Source: Vreelandella titanicae BH1
Lineage (GTDB): Bacteria; Pseudomonadota; Gammaproteobacteria; Pseudomonadales; Halomonadaceae
DNA: 64,000 nucleotides
NCBI RefSeq assembly: GCF_000336575.1
Contig: NZ_AOPO01000003.1
Location: 62,001-126,000, forward strand
Direction: 5' to 3'
Every line of letters begins with the position of its first letter. The first letter of the stretch is position 1. The position numbers were made by a program, and so were the translations under genes. Shown here piece after piece: positions 43,676 to 54,430 of this stretch. Below the pieces are notes generated by a model. That model had not been told where the DNA came from, did not search any database, and saw only the letters and a list, made by a program, of their open reading frames with translations.

Positions 43676-43842
43676 ACAAGGGGAGGCAAGGACGCTTCAG
43701 TCAGGATGCAGCGGGATGTAGGTCAGATGCGCCGGGTGATACAGTGAGGTGAGCCCTGGCAAGGACGTCATCTGAGGAGGTTGATCCAGGGAGTGGTCAG
43801 AGGAAGTGCTTGGAGCGGGCGGCCTACGGGTCGCCTTTTTTT
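43676..43842 (+). ncRNA. RsmZ/CsrB-like CsrA-sequestering small RNA
   Basis: About 167 bases with no plausible ORF and a dense series of GGA motifs (AGGGGAGG, AAGGAC, CAGGAT, CGGGAT, AAGGAC, GAGGAGG, CAGGGAG, GAGGAAG). Some lie in predicted hairpin loops, for example CGCT...CAGGA...AGCG at 43693-43712 and GATC-CAGGGAGT-GGTC at 43783-43798. The 3' end is a strong terminator: GGCGGCC, UACG loop, GGUCGCC (43818-43835), then seven T. A -35-like TTGAGA (43639-43644) and an AT-rich CAATATAC precede the start. GacA boxes lie upstream, and the neighbour fdxA-mutS matches the pseudomonad rsmZ locus. The start base is approximate. Confidence 0.8.
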
Positions 43843-43887
43843 GCCCGCAATTTGGCAGCACATTTTTGACGATACACTTTTGAAAAC

Positions 43888-43928
43888 ACAAAAAAACCAG
43901 CGCTGTTTTTAACAACCAGCGCTGGTTT
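43888..43928 (-). terminator. intrinsic terminator of fdxA
   Basis: On the minus strand AAACCAGCGCTG, an 11-base loop and CAGCGCTGGTTT are followed by a run of T. It lies 65 bp past the fdxA stop and faces the sRNA terminator. Confidence 0.85.
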
Positions 43929-43993
43929 AAAGAGAATTTTTAAAGAGAGCTTTTAAAAAGAGCTATGTGCTGATTTTTAAACCGTCACAGCGT

Positions 43994-44317
43994 TTAGCGC
44001 TCTAGTTTCTCAAGCTTGCCGGGCTTGCCATCCCACTCTTCGGCGTCCGGCAGCGGGTCTTTTCTTTCGGCGATGTTGGGCCATACTTCGGCCATCTCAG
44101 CGTTAATCTCGATAAAGGCCTCCTGTCCATCCGGCAGCTCATCCTCGGAGAATATCGCCTCGGCGGGGCACTCGGGCTCACACAGCGCGCAGTCGATACA
44201 CTCGTCAGGATGAATGACCAGGAAGTTCGGGCCCTCGTAAAAACAGTCGACCGGGCAGACTTCCACACAGTCGGTGTATTTGCACTGGATGCAGTTCTCG
44301 GTAACGACAAACGTCAT
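43994..44317 (-). CDS. fdxA: seven-iron ferredoxin FdxA
   Basis: A 107-residue electron carrier with two iron-sulfur sites. The N-terminal cysteines are in [19 protein letters not shown], the second set in [14 protein letters not shown], as in the 3Fe-4S/4Fe-4S FdxA proteins of Azotobacter and Pseudomonas. The C-terminal half is acidic and lacks Cys. It lies downstream of mutS on the same strand, the order also seen in pseudomonads. Convergent with the small RNA gene. Confidence 0.95.
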   Translation of the reverse strand: MTFVVTENCIQCKYTDCVEVCPVDCFYEGPNFLVIHPDECIDCALCEPECPAEAIFSEDELPDGQEAFIEINAEMAEVWPNIAERKDPLPDAEEWDGKPGKLEKLER

Positions 44318-44474
44318 CTTGCTATCCCTCTTGCAGGGCCGGGTAACTCCCAGCCATGGTCAATCGTGAATGGTTATAAATCAGCCGTTTTTTATAAGCT
44401 AAAAGTTTGAACGACATTCTAGAGGTGCGCATACCTGGCGGCAAGCGCCATATGATCCCAGTTGGTAGCAATGC

Positions 44475-44600
44475 CAGTACAGGTTTCCGCGAAGACGCTA
44501 CTTTCGACATCTGACCGCCATGGATGGCGGAAATGCCGGAATAGTCGGGAACATTTTCCGGCCCTGTCGAAAGACCCTCGCTTCAACCTGCCCTGGCACC
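44475..44600. repeat. R2 intergenic repeat, copy in the mutS-fdxA gap
   Basis: A 126-bp segment beginning CAGTACAGGTTTCCGCGAAG and ending AAGACCCTCGCTTCAACCTG-CCCTGGCACC. Both ends match, in reverse orientation, the ends of the element at 61583-61684 (27 of 28 bases for the terminal GACCCTCGCTTCAACCT-like stretch). The centre differs and contains CCGCCATGGATGGCGG and CCGGAA/TTCCGG hairpins. The rest of the 44318-44637 gap shows only the likely fdxA promoter near 44340-44420. Confidence 0.75.
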
Positions 44601-44637
44601 TGAATCTAACTTATCGCCTTTCATGCTATAAGCACCA

Positions 44638-47199
44638 TTAGATCAGGTCTCGCCACTGATACAATAGTGATAGCGCTTCCCGCGGTGTTAAACCATCCAT
44701 ATCGACGTTTTCCAACGCCTCGACCACCGGATGCGGTGCAGCGGCGAACAGATCGTTTTGCTGCGGTGCGGTTCGCGGCGCCTGCGCTGTGTTATCCACA
44801 TCGCGCTGCTCCAAACTTATCAGCTTCTCGCGGGCACGTTTAATCACATGGTTGGGCACGCCCGCTAATTGCGCCACCTGCAAACCATAGCTCTGGCTGG
44901 CCGGGCCCGCTTCGATGCGGTGCATAAACACAATGCTGTCGCCATGCTCGGTCGCCGTTAGGTGGATATTGGCCACCCCTTCCATATGCTCAGGCAGCGC
45001 CGTCATTTCAAAGTAGTGGGTCGCAAACAGCGTTAGCGCGCGTCCTTTTGCCAGATGTTCAGCGCTTGCCCAGGCGAGCGACAGACCGTCAAAGGTACTG
45101 GTGCCGCGGCCAATTTCATCCATCAGGATCAAGCTTTGCTGGGTGGCATTGTGGAGAATGTTGGCGGTTTCAGTCATCTCGACCATAAAGGTAGAGCGCC
45201 CGCCGGCCAAGTCATCCGATGAGCCAATGCGGGTGAATATTCGATCCAGCGGGCCGATCTCGGCGGCATCGGCGGGCACAAAACTGCCGCAGTGAGCGAG
45301 AAGGGCGATGAGCGCCGTCTGACGCATATAGGTCGATTTACCGCCCATGTTGGGGCCGGTAATAATCAGCATGTGCTGGTCAGGATTGAGCGTCACGTCG
45401 TTGGGCACAAAGGGTGTCTCGCTCACCTGCTCGACCACCGGATGTCGTCCCGCGTCAATTTGAATCCCGGTGGTTTCGCTGAGTGTTGGACGCACCCAGT
45501 TCAGCGCCTCGGCGCGCTCGGCAAAGGCGCACAGTACGTCCAGTTCCGCCAAGGCTTGCGAGGTGCTCTGCAGCGCGTGAAGGCTTGCGTTGAGATCGCC
45601 AAGCAGGCGATCGTAGAGCCATTTTTCACGCGTCAACGCGCGAGATTTAGCGGAGAGTGCCTTATCTTCAAACTCTTTGAGCTCGGGGATAATGAACCGC
45701 TCGGCATTTTTAAGTGTCTGGCGGCGAATATAGTCGGCGGGCGCCTGCTGGGCTTGTGAACGCGGTAGTTCGATAAAGTAGCCGTGCACCCGGTTGTAGC
45801 CCACTTTGAGATTGGCTAGCCCCGTGCGCTCGCGCTCGCGAAGCTCGAGCTGAATAAGATAGTCGCCCGCGTTTTCGGCCATGCCACGGTGCTCATCCAG
45901 CTCTGAATCAAAGCCATCGGCAATCACCCCGCCATCGCGGATCACCACCGGCGGATTTTCTACCAGCGCCCGGCTGAGCATATCGGCCATTTCTGGGTAG
46001 GGGCGAATATGCGGGCGCAGGTTATCCAGCGCACTGCCGCTCTCAACCTCGCTAAGCTGTTGCTCCAGTTCCGGAAGCGTTACCAGTGCATCCCGCAGCC
46101 GTGCCAAATCGCGCGGGCGGGCGCTATACAGCGCCACCCGGGCCAGAATGCGCTCCACGTCGCCCACCGCGCTCAACGTCTCGCGCAGCGGCATATAGGC
46201 GGCATCCAGGCTTAGCAGCGCCACACCCGCATGACGGGCCTGGACAATCTCGCGTTGACGCAGTGGCCGATTAAGCCAGCGTTTGAGTAGCCGTGAACCC
46301 ATGGCGGTGGTACAGGTATCCAGCACGCTGGCCAGGGTGTTGTCGCTGCTGCCGCCCAGGTTGATATCAATTTCCAGATTACGGCGGCTGGCAGCGTCGA
46401 TCACCACCGCGTCGTCGCGGTTCTCAACGCTGATGGCGGTCACGTGGGGCAGGCGCGAGCGCTGAGTGTCCCGGGCATAATCGATCAATACCCCGGCAGC
46501 AATTAGCGCAGAGGTTAAGTGCGCACAGCCAAAGCCACGTAAATCCTGCACTTCGAACTGGTCGCAGAGGCTACGGGTAGCGCTTTCCAAATCAAACAGC
46601 CACTCGCCCTGGCGGCGCAGGCTGCGTTTCTGCGACCAGGCCTCGGGTAGCGTTAAGCTTTCGGGTACCAGCAGCTCGGCCGGGGAGAGACGCGTCAGCT
46701 CGGCGAGCATTTCGGCTTCGCTGTCTACTTCCAGTACGTTGAAGCGACCACTGGAGAGCTCCAGCCAGGCAAGGCCCCAGCTCTCTTTTCCGGGTGAAAC
46801 GGATACCAGCACGTTGTCGCGGCGGGCATCGAGCAGCGCTTCATCGTGGAGCGTGCCGGGGGTGACGATACGCACCACCTGGCGGTCAACGGGCCCTTTG
46901 CTGGTCGCGGGGTCGCCAATTTGCTCACAAATAGCCACCGACTCCCCACCGGCGACGAGGCGGGCCAGATAGCCCTCAGCGCTGTGATAGGGGACGCCCG
47001 CCATCGGGATAGGCTTGCCGCCTGACTGCCCACGCTGGGTAAGGGTAATATCCAGCAGTGCGGCGGCGCGCTTGGCGTCGTCGAAAAACAGTTCATAAAA
47101 ATCCCCCATGCGGTAGAACAGCAGTACCTCGGGGTGCTCGCGCTTGATCTTTAAATATTGCGTGATCATGGGCGTGTTAGGGGGAGTGGCCTGTGACAT
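44638..47199 (-). CDS. mutS: DNA mismatch repair protein MutS
   Basis: An 853-residue ATPase that recognises mismatches and small loops. The N terminus contains the mismatch-binding [19 protein letters not shown] segment with the Phe-x-Glu pair. Connector, lever and clamp domains follow. The ATPase domain has Walker [31 protein letters not shown], and [10 protein letters not shown] short C-terminal tetramerisation tail ends the protein. It is divergent from pncC and sits in the recX-recA-pncC-mutS-fdxA block. Confidence 0.97.
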   Translation of the reverse strand: MSQATPPNTPMITQYLKIKREHPEVLLFYRMGDFYELFFDDAKRAAALLDITLTQRGQSGGKPIPMAGVPYHSAEGYLARLVAGGESVAICEQIGDPATSKGPVDRQVVRIVTPGTLHDEALLDARRDNVLVSVSPGKESWGLAWLELSSGRFNVLEVDSEAEMLAELTRLSPAELLVPESLTLPEAWSQKRSLRRQGEWLFDLESATRSLCDQFEVQDLRGFGCAHLTSALIAAGVLIDYARDTQRSRLPHVTAISVENRDDAVVIDAASRRNLEIDINLGGSSDNTLASVLDTCTTAMGSRLLKRWLNRPLRQREIVQARHAGVALLSLDAAYMPLRETLSAVGDVERILARVALYSARPRDLARLRDALVTLPELEQQLSEVESGSALDNLRPHIRPYPEMADMLSRALVENPPVVIRDGGVIADGFDSELDEHRGMAENAGDYLIQLELRERERTGLANLKVGYNRVHGYFIELPRSQAQQAPADYIRRQTLKNAERFIIPELKEFEDKALSAKSRALTREKWLYDRLLGDLNASLHALQSTSQALAELDVLCAFAERAEALNWVRPTLSETTGIQIDAGRHPVVEQVSETPFVPNDVTLNPDQHMLIITGPNMGGKSTYMRQTALIALLAHCGSFVPADAAEIGPLDRIFTRIGSSDDLAGGRSTFMVEMTETANILHNATQQSLILMDEIGRGTSTFDGLSLAWASAEHLAKGRALTLFATHYFEMTALPEHMEGVANIHLTATEHGDSIVFMHRIEAGPASQSYGLQVAQLAGVPNHVIKRAREKLISLEQRDVDNTAQAPRTAPQQNDLFAAAPHPVVEALENVDMDGLTPREALSLLYQWRDLI

Positions 47200-47285
47200 G
47201 GGCGTCCTGATTGAGCAATTTCTTTGAGAAAGCTAAACGCAGTATTCTACGCTGAATAGACGACTCACTTGAAGGAGCGACCATA

Positions 47286-47822
47286 GTGCCCAGCGAAACT
47301 AGTCTGAAAAATCTTGATTTAACCCTGTTAGCTCAGCGGCTGGGGCGGCTGTGTAAGCAGTTGAATGTGGAAGTGACCGCCGCTGAGTCATGTACGGGGG
47401 GAGGCATTGCCAGCGCCATTACCGAGGTGGCGGGTAGCTCTGCTTACTTTACGACGGGCTATGTGACCTATGCGAATGCTGCTAAAACGCGCTTATTGGG
47501 GGTGCCTGAGACCACGCTGGCCGAGCACGGTGCTGTCAGCAAGGAGGTCGTCAAAGCCATGGTGCTGGGCGCCTGTAATGAAAGTGGCGCGGGCTTAGCT
47601 GTTGCCGTTAGCGGTGTTGCAGGCCCAGAGGGGGGGAGCGCTGAAAAGCCGGTGGGTACGGTTTGGTTGGCCTGGGGAGATGCTGCTGCCCAGGAAGCTG
47701 AATGCTTTCACTTTCCAGGTGACCGTCAGTCGGTGCGAGAGCAGGCCGTGCGTCAGGCCTTGGTTGGGCTGGTGGCGCGCCTGAATGAGCGCGAGAAGGC
47801 GAGCAAGACGAACCAGCCGTAA
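47286..47822 (+). CDS. pncC: nicotinamide-nucleotide amidase, CinA C-terminal type
   Basis: A 178-residue stand-alone CinA C-terminal domain enzyme that deamidates NMN to nicotinate mononucleotide in NAD salvage. The family core is AAESCTGGGIASAITEVAGSS, FTTGYVTYANAAK, AVSGVAGPEGG and KPVGTVWLAW. The start is GTG at 47286 with GAAGGAG eight bases upstream. The position directly before recA is conserved in gammaproteobacteria. Confidence 0.93.
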   Translation: MPSETSLKNLDLTLLAQRLGRLCKQLNVEVTAAESCTGGGIASAITEVAGSSAYFTTGYVTYANAAKTRLLGVPETTLAEHGAVSKEVVKAMVLGACNESGAGLAVAVSGVAGPEGGSAEKPVGTVWLAWGDAAAQEAECFHFPGDRQSVREQAVRQALVGLVARLNEREKASKTNQP

Positions 47823-47914
47823 GAAAAAGGCGCATATGCAAAAAGGCTGTTGATAAAATAGATGAGAGAAAGCGCGATCAAGGATTTGTTTACGGCGCAA
47901 TCTTTGGCATACTA

Positions 47915-47930
47915 CTGGCTAATTATACAG
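47915..47930. promoter_or_regulatory. LexA (SOS) box of recA
   Basis: CTGGCTAATTATACAG, form CTG-N10-CAG, 12 of 16 consensus matches, 21 bp before the recA ATG. Confidence 0.8.
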
Positions 47931-47951
47931 CTTGTTATGAGGAATCTCTGA

Positions 47952-49025
47952 ATGGCTCAGGATGACAACCGCACTAAAGCGCTAAACGCTGCACTCACCC
48001 AAATCGACCGTCAGTTCGGCAAGGGCACCGTCATGCGTCTAGGCGACGCACCGCGTGTCGTCATGCCGTCGGTTTCCACCGGTTCATTGGGTCTGGATAT
48101 CGCCCTCGGCATCGGCGGGCTGCCGTTTGGCCGTGTGTGCGAAATCTTTGGCCCGGAATCGTCGGGTAAAACGACCCTGACCCTTTCGGTGATTGCTCAG
48201 GCGCAAAAACAGGGCAAAGTGTGTGCCTTCGTCGATGCCGAGCATGCGCTTGACCCCAGCTACGCAGAAAAGCTAGGTGTCAACCTGGATGATCTACTGA
48301 TTTCCCAGCCGGACACCGGTGAGCAGGCGCTGGAAATTACCGACATGCTGGTACGCTCTGGCGGTGTTGACGTGATTGTTATCGACTCGGTCGCTGCGTT
48401 GACCCCGCGCGCTGAAATCGAAGGCGAAATGGGTGATTCCCACGTTGGCCTACAGGCGCGTTTGATGTCTCAGGCACTGCGTAAAATCACCGGTAATATC
48501 AAAAACGCCAATTGCTTGGTGATCTTCATCAACCAGATCCGCATGAAGATCGGCGTCATGTTTGGTAGCCCCGAAACCACCACTGGTGGTAACGCGCTGA
48601 AGTTCTATGCCAGCGTGCGTCTGGATATTCGTCGTACCGGCTCGGTGAAAGTGGGTGATGAAGTCACCGGTAACGAAACCCGCGTGAAAGTAGTCAAAAA
48701 CAAGGTGGCACCGCCATTTCGTCAGGCTGAATTCCAGATTCTTTACGGCAAGGGTATCTACCACGCCGGTGAGGTCATCGACCTGGGCGTGCAGTGCAAC
48801 CTAGTCGACAAAGCCGGTGCCTGGTACAGCTATAAAGGTAAGAAAATCGGTCAAGGTAAAGCCAATTCAGCGCTGTATCTGGAAGAGCACCCGGAAATTA
48901 TGCTCGAAATCGAAACGCAGATTCGTGAGCAGCTCTTGGCCAAGCCCGATCCTAAAAAGGAGAAGGAAGATGCGCCTGCCGAAGCAGCGGCAGAATTGGA
49001 TGCGGGTGATGACGATCTGCTTTAA
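47952..49025 (+). CDS. recA: recombinase RecA
   Basis: A 357-residue DNA strand-exchange ATPase and LexA co-protease. Walker [10 protein letters not shown] occurs near residue 70, Walker [12 protein letters not shown] follows, then the L1 loop ([19 protein letters not shown]), L2 ([22 protein letters not shown]) and [11 protein letters not shown]. The acidic C-terminal tail ([11 protein letters not shown]) is normal. An SOS box is just upstream and recX follows after 24 bp, probably co-transcribed. Confidence 0.98.
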   Translation: MAQDDNRTKALNAALTQIDRQFGKGTVMRLGDAPRVVMPSVSTGSLGLDIALGIGGLPFGRVCEIFGPESSGKTTLTLSVIAQAQKQGKVCAFVDAEHALDPSYAEKLGVNLDDLLISQPDTGEQALEITDMLVRSGGVDVIVIDSVAALTPRAEIEGEMGDSHVGLQARLMSQALRKITGNIKNANCLVIFINQIRMKIGVMFGSPETTTGGNALKFYASVRLDIRRTGSVKVGDEVTGNETRVKVVKNKVAPPFRQAEFQILYGKGIYHAGEVIDLGVQCNLVDKAGAWYSYKGKKIGQGKANSALYLEEHPEIMLEIETQIREQLLAKPDPKKEKEDAPAEAAAELDAGDDDLL

Positions 49026-49049
49026 GACGACTCTCGCTAAGATAAGCTG

Positions 49050-49514
49050 ATGGCATTCACCTCCCAGCGTGATGCTACGCCCCGTGATATCGCCATTGGC
49101 TTACTGGCTCGGCGCGAATACTCCCGCGCCGAGCTTGCTCAGCGTCTGAAGAAAAAGTCTTTCGACGATGCCGCTATTGATGAGTGCCTGGACGCCTTGG
49201 TTGAACAAGGGCTGCAGTCTGACGCGCGCTTTGCGGCCAGTTTCGTGCGCTCGCGCATACTGCGTGGCCAAGGCGTGATTCGTATTAAAGGCGAGTTGCG
49301 CCAGCGCGGCATAGACCAGGAAACCCTTGCCACCGCTTTTGAAGAAGTGGAGGGGGGCGAGCAGGTCGACTGGTTTGAGCTAGCCCGGGAAACCCTGGCG
49401 CGGCGTTTTGATAGCCCCGGTGAGACCCCCAAAGAGCGCGCTAGGCGTGAACGTTTTCTCGCCAGTCGCGGCTTCGATTTTGAACAAATTCGCTATGCGC
49501 TCTCCTGTCTGTAA
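49050..49514 (+). CDS. recX: regulatory protein RecX
   Basis: A 154-residue helical-repeat protein that binds RecA filaments and restrains their activity. It contains the three-helix repeats typical of RecX, starting AIGLLARREYSRAELAQRLKKK and including ARFAASFVRSRILRGQGVIRIKGELRQRG, and ends KRERFLASRGF-like ERFLASRGFDFEQIRYAL. It sits directly downstream of recA, as is usual in the group. Confidence 0.94.
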   Translation: MAFTSQRDATPRDIAIGLLARREYSRAELAQRLKKKSFDDAAIDECLDALVEQGLQSDARFAASFVRSRILRGQGVIRIKGELRQRGIDQETLATAFEEVEGGEQVDWFELARETLARRFDSPGETPKERARRERFLASRGFDFEQIRYALSCL

Positions 49515-49728
49515 TACGTTTTCCCCAGCCTATACAATACCCCCTCTTACATTTCTAGTAGCGCTCTAATACGCTTGTTCATCCAGTTGTTTACGTGGCT
49601 GTTTGCCTTTCTGCCACTAAGTGCGGCTTTAGTCGTTTGACAACTGCGCTATAATGGCTGCTTTGCGACCCCTGAGGGTAGCGGCAACAGCGCCCTGGGA
49701 CATCACGCTTTCTTGTTACGGATACCCT

Positions 49729-52338
49729 ATGAAAAGCGCAGAGATTAGACAGGCCTTTCTCACCTTCTTCGAAGAGCAGGGGCATACGATTGTACCCACC
49801 AGCTCATTAGTGCCGGGCAACGACCCGACGCTGCTGTTTACCAATGCCGGCATGGTGCCGTTTAAAGATGTGTTTCTAGGCCGCGATCCGCGCCCTTACG
49901 TGCGCGCCACCTCTGCGCAGCGCTGCGTTCGCGCGGGCGGTAAGCATAATGATTTAGACAACGTCGGCTATACCGCACGCCACCACACCTTCTTTGAGAT
50001 GCTGGGTAACTTCAGCTTTGGCGACTACTTCAAGCGCGACGCCATTCGCTTTGCCTGGGTGTTTTTAACCGAAACGCTGGGACTCCCCAAAGACAAGCTG
50101 TGGGTAACGGTACACATCAGCGATGACGAAGCTGAGCGCATCTGGAAAGATGAGATTGGCATCGACCCTGAGCGCTTCTCCAAGCTGGATGAAGATAACT
50201 TCTGGCAGATGGGCGACACCGGCCCCTGCGGCCCCAGTTCGGAAATCTTCTTTGATCACGGCCCTGAGGTTTGGGGGGGGCCGCCGGGCAGCCCGGAAGA
50301 GGATGGCGATCGCTATATCGAAATCTGGAACCTGGTGTTCATGCAGTTTGATCGCGATGCCCAGGGCACGCTCAACCCGCTGCCCAAGCCCTCCATCGAT
50401 ACCGGTATGGGGCTGGAGCGTGTCGCCGCTGTCATGCAGGGCGTCCACTCCAACTATGAGATCGACCTGTTCCAGAACCTGCTGCAAGCCGCTGCGAAAG
50501 CGACCGGGCACCCTGATACCGCTACGCCTTCGTTGCGCGTAATTGCCGACCATATCCGTTCCTGTGCCTTCCTGATTGCTGATGGCGTGCTGCCTTCCAA
50601 CGAAGGGCGCGGCTATGTCCTGCGTCGGATCATTCGCCGTGCAATTCGTCACGGCCACAAGCTGGGCGCGGTTGAGCCGTTCTTCCACAAGCTGGTGGAG
50701 GCGCTGGATGCGGAGATGGGCGATGCCTATCCGGAACTGCGTGAAGCGAGCGATCAAATTGCCCGTGTACTGCTGAAAGAAGAAGAGCAGTTCGCACGCA
50801 CCCTGGATCACGGTATGGGGCTCTTGAATGCGGCACTGGCCGAGTTGGATGGCAAGGTGCTGCCGGGTGAGACGGTGTTTAAGCTTTATGACACCTACGG
50901 CTTTCCCTTCGACCTTACCGCCGACGTCTGTCGTGAGCGTGGCGTTAGCCTGGACGAAGATGGCTTTCAGCAGGCGTTAGAGGCCCAGCGTGAACGCGCA
51001 CGGGCGGCCAGCCAATTTGGCGCCGACTACAGCGCCTCCATCGAGTTGGAGGGCGAAACTGCCTTTACCGGCTACGACCGCTTGGAAGATCAGGCCAAGG
51101 TAACCGCGCTGGTCGACAGCGAGGGCAATCCACTGGCAGCGCTGGAAGCGGGGCAGAAGGGTGTCGTGGTACTAGACCGCACGCCGTTTTACGGCGAGTC
51201 AGGCGGCCAGGTGGGCGATACCGGCTACCTGTATGTCGACGGTGGCCGTTTCCAGGTCACTGATACCCAAAAGCAGAGCGGTCATCATCTTCACCAGGGC
51301 ATGATGGTAGAAGGCTCGCTAAGCGTTGGCGCAAGCGTGCGTGGTGAAGTGGATGCCAGCCTGCGCACAGCCACCATTCGCAATCACTCAGCCACCCACC
51401 TGCTGCATAAAGCGCTGCGCATGGTGCTGGGTGATCACGTACAGCAGAAAGGCTCGCTGGTGAACGCCGAGCGCCTGCGCTTCGACTTTAGCCACTTCGA
51501 GCCGATGACCGCTGAGCAGCTGGCGGAAGTCGAACGGCTGGTCAACGAACAGATTCTGGCTAATGCGCCGACCAAGATCGAGCAGATGAGCCTGGATCAA
51601 GCCAAGGCCAAGGGCGCAGCAGCGCTGTTTGAGGCCAAATACGCCGAGAACGTGCGCGTGCTGACCATTGGGGCCGACGATTTCTCGATCGAGTTATGCG
51701 GTGGTACCCACGTGGCACGCAGCGGTGATATTGGCTGCTGCCATGTGATGAGCGAAGTGGGCATTGCTTCTGGCGTGCGCCGCATCGAAGCGATCACCGG
51801 CGAAAATGCGCTGGCCCACTTTCGCGAGCAGGAAGCCCGCCTCGAGCGCTTGGGTGAGCGCTTGAAGACCAAGCCTGAACAGGTCGAAGCGCGGGTAGAA
51901 TCACTGGTTGAGCGCAACCGTAGCCTGGAAAAAGAGCTTGAGCAGCTCAAGGCCAAACTAGCCAGTGTAGCGGGTAGCGATATGCTCAGCCAGGTGCAGG
52001 AGGTCAATGGCGTGAAGCTGCTGGCGACGCAGCTGGATGGCGTGTCAGGCAAAGATTTACGCGGCATCCTTGACCAGCTTAAGAACAAGCTAAGCTCTGG
52101 AGTGATTATCCTCGGCGTTGCCGACCAGGCGGCGGGCAAAGTGAGTTTGATCGCTGGGGTCACCCAGGATCTGACCGGCCGAGTGAAAGCCGGCGAGCTG
52201 GTGAACCATGTTGCCTCCCAGGTAGGAGGGAAGGGCGGTGGCCGCCCCGACATGGCCCAAGCGGGAGGTAGTCAACCCGACGCCCTGCCGGATGCGTTGA
52301 AGAGCGTACCAGCATGGTTGGAAAACGTTCTTAGCTAA
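49729..52338 (+). CDS. alaS: alanyl-tRNA synthetase
   Basis: An 869-residue class II synthetase that charges tRNA-Ala and edits Ser/Gly. The catalytic core starts [19 protein letters not shown] and includes [15 protein letters not shown] and [19 protein letters not shown]. The editing domain has [12 protein letters not shown] and [11 protein letters not shown] zinc ligands. The C-terminal C-Ala domain contains a coiled coil near residue 720-760 and the late [11 protein letters not shown] motif. The frame is open 25 codons earlier, but ATG 49729 matches the family N terminus. It precedes lysC and csrA, a conserved order. Confidence 0.97.
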   Translation: MKSAEIRQAFLTFFEEQGHTIVPTSSLVPGNDPTLLFTNAGMVPFKDVFLGRDPRPYVRATSAQRCVRAGGKHNDLDNVGYTARHHTFFEMLGNFSFGDYFKRDAIRFAWVFLTETLGLPKDKLWVTVHISDDEAERIWKDEIGIDPERFSKLDEDNFWQMGDTGPCGPSSEIFFDHGPEVWGGPPGSPEEDGDRYIEIWNLVFMQFDRDAQGTLNPLPKPSIDTGMGLERVAAVMQGVHSNYEIDLFQNLLQAAAKATGHPDTATPSLRVIADHIRSCAFLIADGVLPSNEGRGYVLRRIIRRAIRHGHKLGAVEPFFHKLVEALDAEMGDAYPELREASDQIARVLLKEEEQFARTLDHGMGLLNAALAELDGKVLPGETVFKLYDTYGFPFDLTADVCRERGVSLDEDGFQQALEAQRERARAASQFGADYSASIELEGETAFTGYDRLEDQAKVTALVDSEGNPLAALEAGQKGVVVLDRTPFYGESGGQVGDTGYLYVDGGRFQVTDTQKQSGHHLHQGMMVEGSLSVGASVRGEVDASLRTATIRNHSATHLLHKALRMVLGDHVQQKGSLVNAERLRFDFSHFEPMTAEQLAEVERLVNEQILANAPTKIEQMSLDQAKAKGAAALFEAKYAENVRVLTIGADDFSIELCGGTHVARSGDIGCCHVMSEVGIASGVRRIEAITGENALAHFREQEARLERLGERLKTKPEQVEARVESLVERNRSLEKELEQLKAKLASVAGSDMLSQVQEVNGVKLLATQLDGVSGKDLRGILDQLKNKLSSGVIILGVADQAAGKVSLIAGVTQDLTGRVKAGELVNHVASQVGGKGGGRPDMAQAGGSQPDALPDALKSVPAWLENVLS

Positions 52339-52345
52339 ACCTCTG

Positions 52346-52380
52346 GGCCGGTGGCATTATTGTCACCGGCCTTATTATTT
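52346..52380 (+). terminator. intrinsic terminator of alaS
   Basis: GGCCGGTG (52346-52353) and CACCGGCC (52364-52371) form an 8-bp stem followed by TTATTATTT. lysC starts 58 bp later. Confidence 0.75.
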
Positions 52381-52437
52381 ATTTAAAACTTGTGACACTT
52401 TCACCCTCCATTCCCGAACGCATAGGAAAAACGGCAT

Positions 52438-53688
52438 ATGGCACTATACGTACAGAAGTTCGGCGGCACTTCGGTGGGCTCTGTCGAGCGTATCAAGGCC
52501 GTAGCGGAAAAGGTTAAGGGCTTCCGCGATCAAGGCCATCAGGTAGTGGTCGTGGTCTCCGCCATGAGTGGCGAAACCAACCGCCTGACGGACATGGCAC
52601 AGGCGCTTAACGACGATCCCGCACCGCGCGAGATGGATATGCTGCTGTCGACCGGCGAGCAGGTAACTATTTCACTGCTCGCTATGGCGCTGCAGCAAAT
52701 CGGTGTGCCAGCCACTTCGCACACAGGCGCCCAGGTAGGTATTCATACCGATAGTGCCTATACCAAGGCGCGTATCCAGCGCATTGAAACCGAAGACCTC
52801 AAGGCCGATCTGGACGCTGGTCAGGTAGTGGTTGTGGCCGGGTTCCAAGGGGTCGATGAAGACGGCAATATCACCACCCTGGGCCGTGGTGGTTCTGACA
52901 CCACAGGGGTGGCGCTAGCCGCCGCGCTAGGCGCCGATGAGTGCCAGATTTACACCGATGTTGACGGGGTATACACCACCGACCCCCGCGTCTGCTCCAA
53001 AGCCCAGCGCTTAACGAGCATTACCGTGGAAGAGATGCTGGAACTGGCCAGTCTCGGCTCTAAAGTGCTGCAGATCCGCGCGGTAGAGTTTGCCGGAAAG
53101 TACAACGTACCCCTGCGGGTGCTGTCGAGCTTTGAAGACGGCCCCGGTACCCTAATTGTTGCAGAAGCCGACCAAGACGAGGACGCTATGGAAGAACCAC
53201 TGATCTCCGGTATCGCTTTCACCAAAAATGAAGCAAAATTAACCCTGCTGAATACACCGGACGTGCCGGGTGTGGCGTCACGCATTCTAGGCCCCATTGC
53301 CGATGCCAATATCGAAGTGGACATGATCGTGCAGAACGTGGCGCCGGCCGGAGACTATACCGACTTTACCTTTACGGTTGCTAAGGGCGATTACAAAGCC
53401 ACTAAGAAGCTGCTTGAAGAGACGGTGATTCCTGATTTGGGCGGCGGTGAGCTGCGTGGCGACGACAATATTGCTAAGGTCTCTTTAGTGGGTGTAGGTA
53501 TGCGTTCTCACGCCGGTGTGGCGTCGAAAATGTTCCGTGTGCTAGCCGACGAAAACGTCAATATCCGTATGGTCTCCACCTCTGAGATTAAAATCTCGGT
53601 CGTGATTGATGAGAAGCATATGGAGCTTGCTGTTAATGCATTACACAAAGCTTTTGGTTTAGATAAGGCAGATATCGAATCTGAATAA
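52438..53688 (+). CDS. lysC: aspartate kinase
   Basis: A 416-residue kinase making aspartyl phosphate for lysine, threonine and methionine; also the first step toward ectoine in halophiles. It starts [16 protein letters not shown], contains [20 protein letters not shown] and [13 protein letters not shown], and ends with two ACT domains (about 265-410) that give feedback control. Size and organisation match the pseudomonad monofunctional enzyme encoded before csrA. A lysine riboswitch is not apparent in the short leader. Confidence 0.96.
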   Translation: MALYVQKFGGTSVGSVERIKAVAEKVKGFRDQGHQVVVVVSAMSGETNRLTDMAQALNDDPAPREMDMLLSTGEQVTISLLAMALQQIGVPATSHTGAQVGIHTDSAYTKARIQRIETEDLKADLDAGQVVVVAGFQGVDEDGNITTLGRGGSDTTGVALAAALGADECQIYTDVDGVYTTDPRVCSKAQRLTSITVEEMLELASLGSKVLQIRAVEFAGKYNVPLRVLSSFEDGPGTLIVAEADQDEDAMEEPLISGIAFTKNEAKLTLLNTPDVPGVASRILGPIADANIEVDMIVQNVAPAGDYTDFTFTVAKGDYKATKKLLEETVIPDLGGGELRGDDNIAKVSLVGVGMRSHAGVASKMFRVLADENVNIRMVSTSEIKISVVIDEKHMELAVNALHKAFGLDKADIESE

Positions 53689-53778
53689 CATTAATACCTT
53701 AAACCTTCTACGCTGAAGGGGTACTTACTGCCGTGTGGTGGTGAGCTTTCTTTCAACGGGAGGTATAAGGTGTCATGG

Positions 53779-53840
53779 AGCCGGAGTCATTGGTGACAGG
53801 GAACACTATGTCGCATAATGGCATGGTGTTGCCTCCGGCT
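53779..53840 (+). promoter_or_regulatory. hairpin and GGA motifs in the csrA leader
   Basis: AGCCGGAG (53779-53786) and CTCCGGCT (53833-53840) are perfect inverted 8-mers with a 46-base loop. GGGAGG, ATGGAG and CAGGGA motifs lie in the leader, and AGGAG forms the ribosome binding site. GGA-rich leaders are what CsrA binds, so autoregulation is plausible but inferred. Confidence 0.45.
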
Positions 53841-53882
53841 GACATATCCCGTTGCATAAAACGTCTGAAAAGGAGATCAGCC

Positions 53883-54071
53883 ATGCTCATCCTAACTCGC
53901 CGTGTTGGCGAAACGCTGATGATCGGTGATGAAATCACCGTCACCGTGCTAGGTGTGAAAGGCAATCAAGTACGTATCGGCGTAAATGCGCCTAAAGATG
54001 TGGCAGTTCACCGTGAAGAGATTTACCAGCGTATTCAGCGTGAACGAAACAGTGAAAATGAAGTGGAATAA
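53883..54071 (+). CDS. csrA: carbon storage regulator CsrA/RsmA
   Basis: A 62-residue RNA-binding dimer that represses or activates translation by binding GGA motifs in leaders. The sequence [20 protein letters not shown] is the canonical N terminus; the RNA-contact residues Leu4 and Arg44 (AVHREEIY) are present. The ATG at 53883 with AAAAGGAGA upstream is chosen; the longer frame from 53775 is leader. It is the likely target of the RsmZ-like RNA at 43676 and follows lysC, as in Pseudomonas and E. coli relatives. Confidence 0.97.
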   Translation: MLILTRRVGETLMIGDEITVTVLGVKGNQVRIGVNAPKDVAVHREEIYQRIQRERNSENEVE

Positions 54072-54204
54072 GCCTTGCGAGCTCGCATGATGAAACGATG
54101 CTTAAAGCGTAAGCTTATATGTAAGATATGGCCGGTGCGAAAAAAATCCGTAGAAGACTAGACACAAGAAGACTAAATCGGTAATATTCGCGCCGTGCCG
54201 TTGA

Positions 54205-54297
54205 GGAGAGGTGGCCGAGTGGCTGAAGGCGCTCCCCTGCTAAGGGAGTATAGGGTTTATAGCCCTATCGAGGGTTCGAATCCCTCTCTCTCCGCCA
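54205..54297 (+). tRNA. tRNA-Ser (anticodon GCT)
   Basis: A class II tRNA with encoded CCA. The acceptor is GGAGAGG/TCTCTCC with one G-U pair, the D arm GTGGCCGAGTGG, anticodon stem CTCCC/GGGAG around loop CTGCTAA (anticodon GCT), a long variable arm (ATAGGG/CCCTAT), and TTCGAATC in the T arm. It reads AGC/AGU. Confidence 0.95.
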
Positions 54298-54353
54298 ATC
54301 GCATGGCCAGTAAGTGCTTTTACTTTGTTAAAAAGTGCATGGTCACAAGGTAT

Positions 54354-54430
54354 GCGCCCGTAGCTCAGCTGGATAGAGTACCTGACTACGAATCAGGGGG
54401 TCGGAGGTTCGAATCCTCCCGGGCGCGCCA
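54354..54430 (+). tRNA. tRNA-Arg (anticodon ACG), copy 1
   Basis: A 77-base cloverleaf with acceptor GCGCCCG/CGGGCGC, anticodon stem CCTGA/TCAGG around CTACGAA (anticodon ACG, read as ICG), TTCGAAT T loop and encoded CCA. It reads CGU/CGC/CGA. Confidence 0.96.

Noticed and set aside
43697..43915. 72-codon minus-strand frame antisense to the small RNA
   Set aside because: It crosses two intrinsic terminators and overlaps the GGA-rich RNA; no ribosome binding site or similarity seen.
52339..52437. possible lysine riboswitch before lysC
   Set aside because: The leader is under 100 bp and is occupied by the alaS terminator; far too short for an L box.
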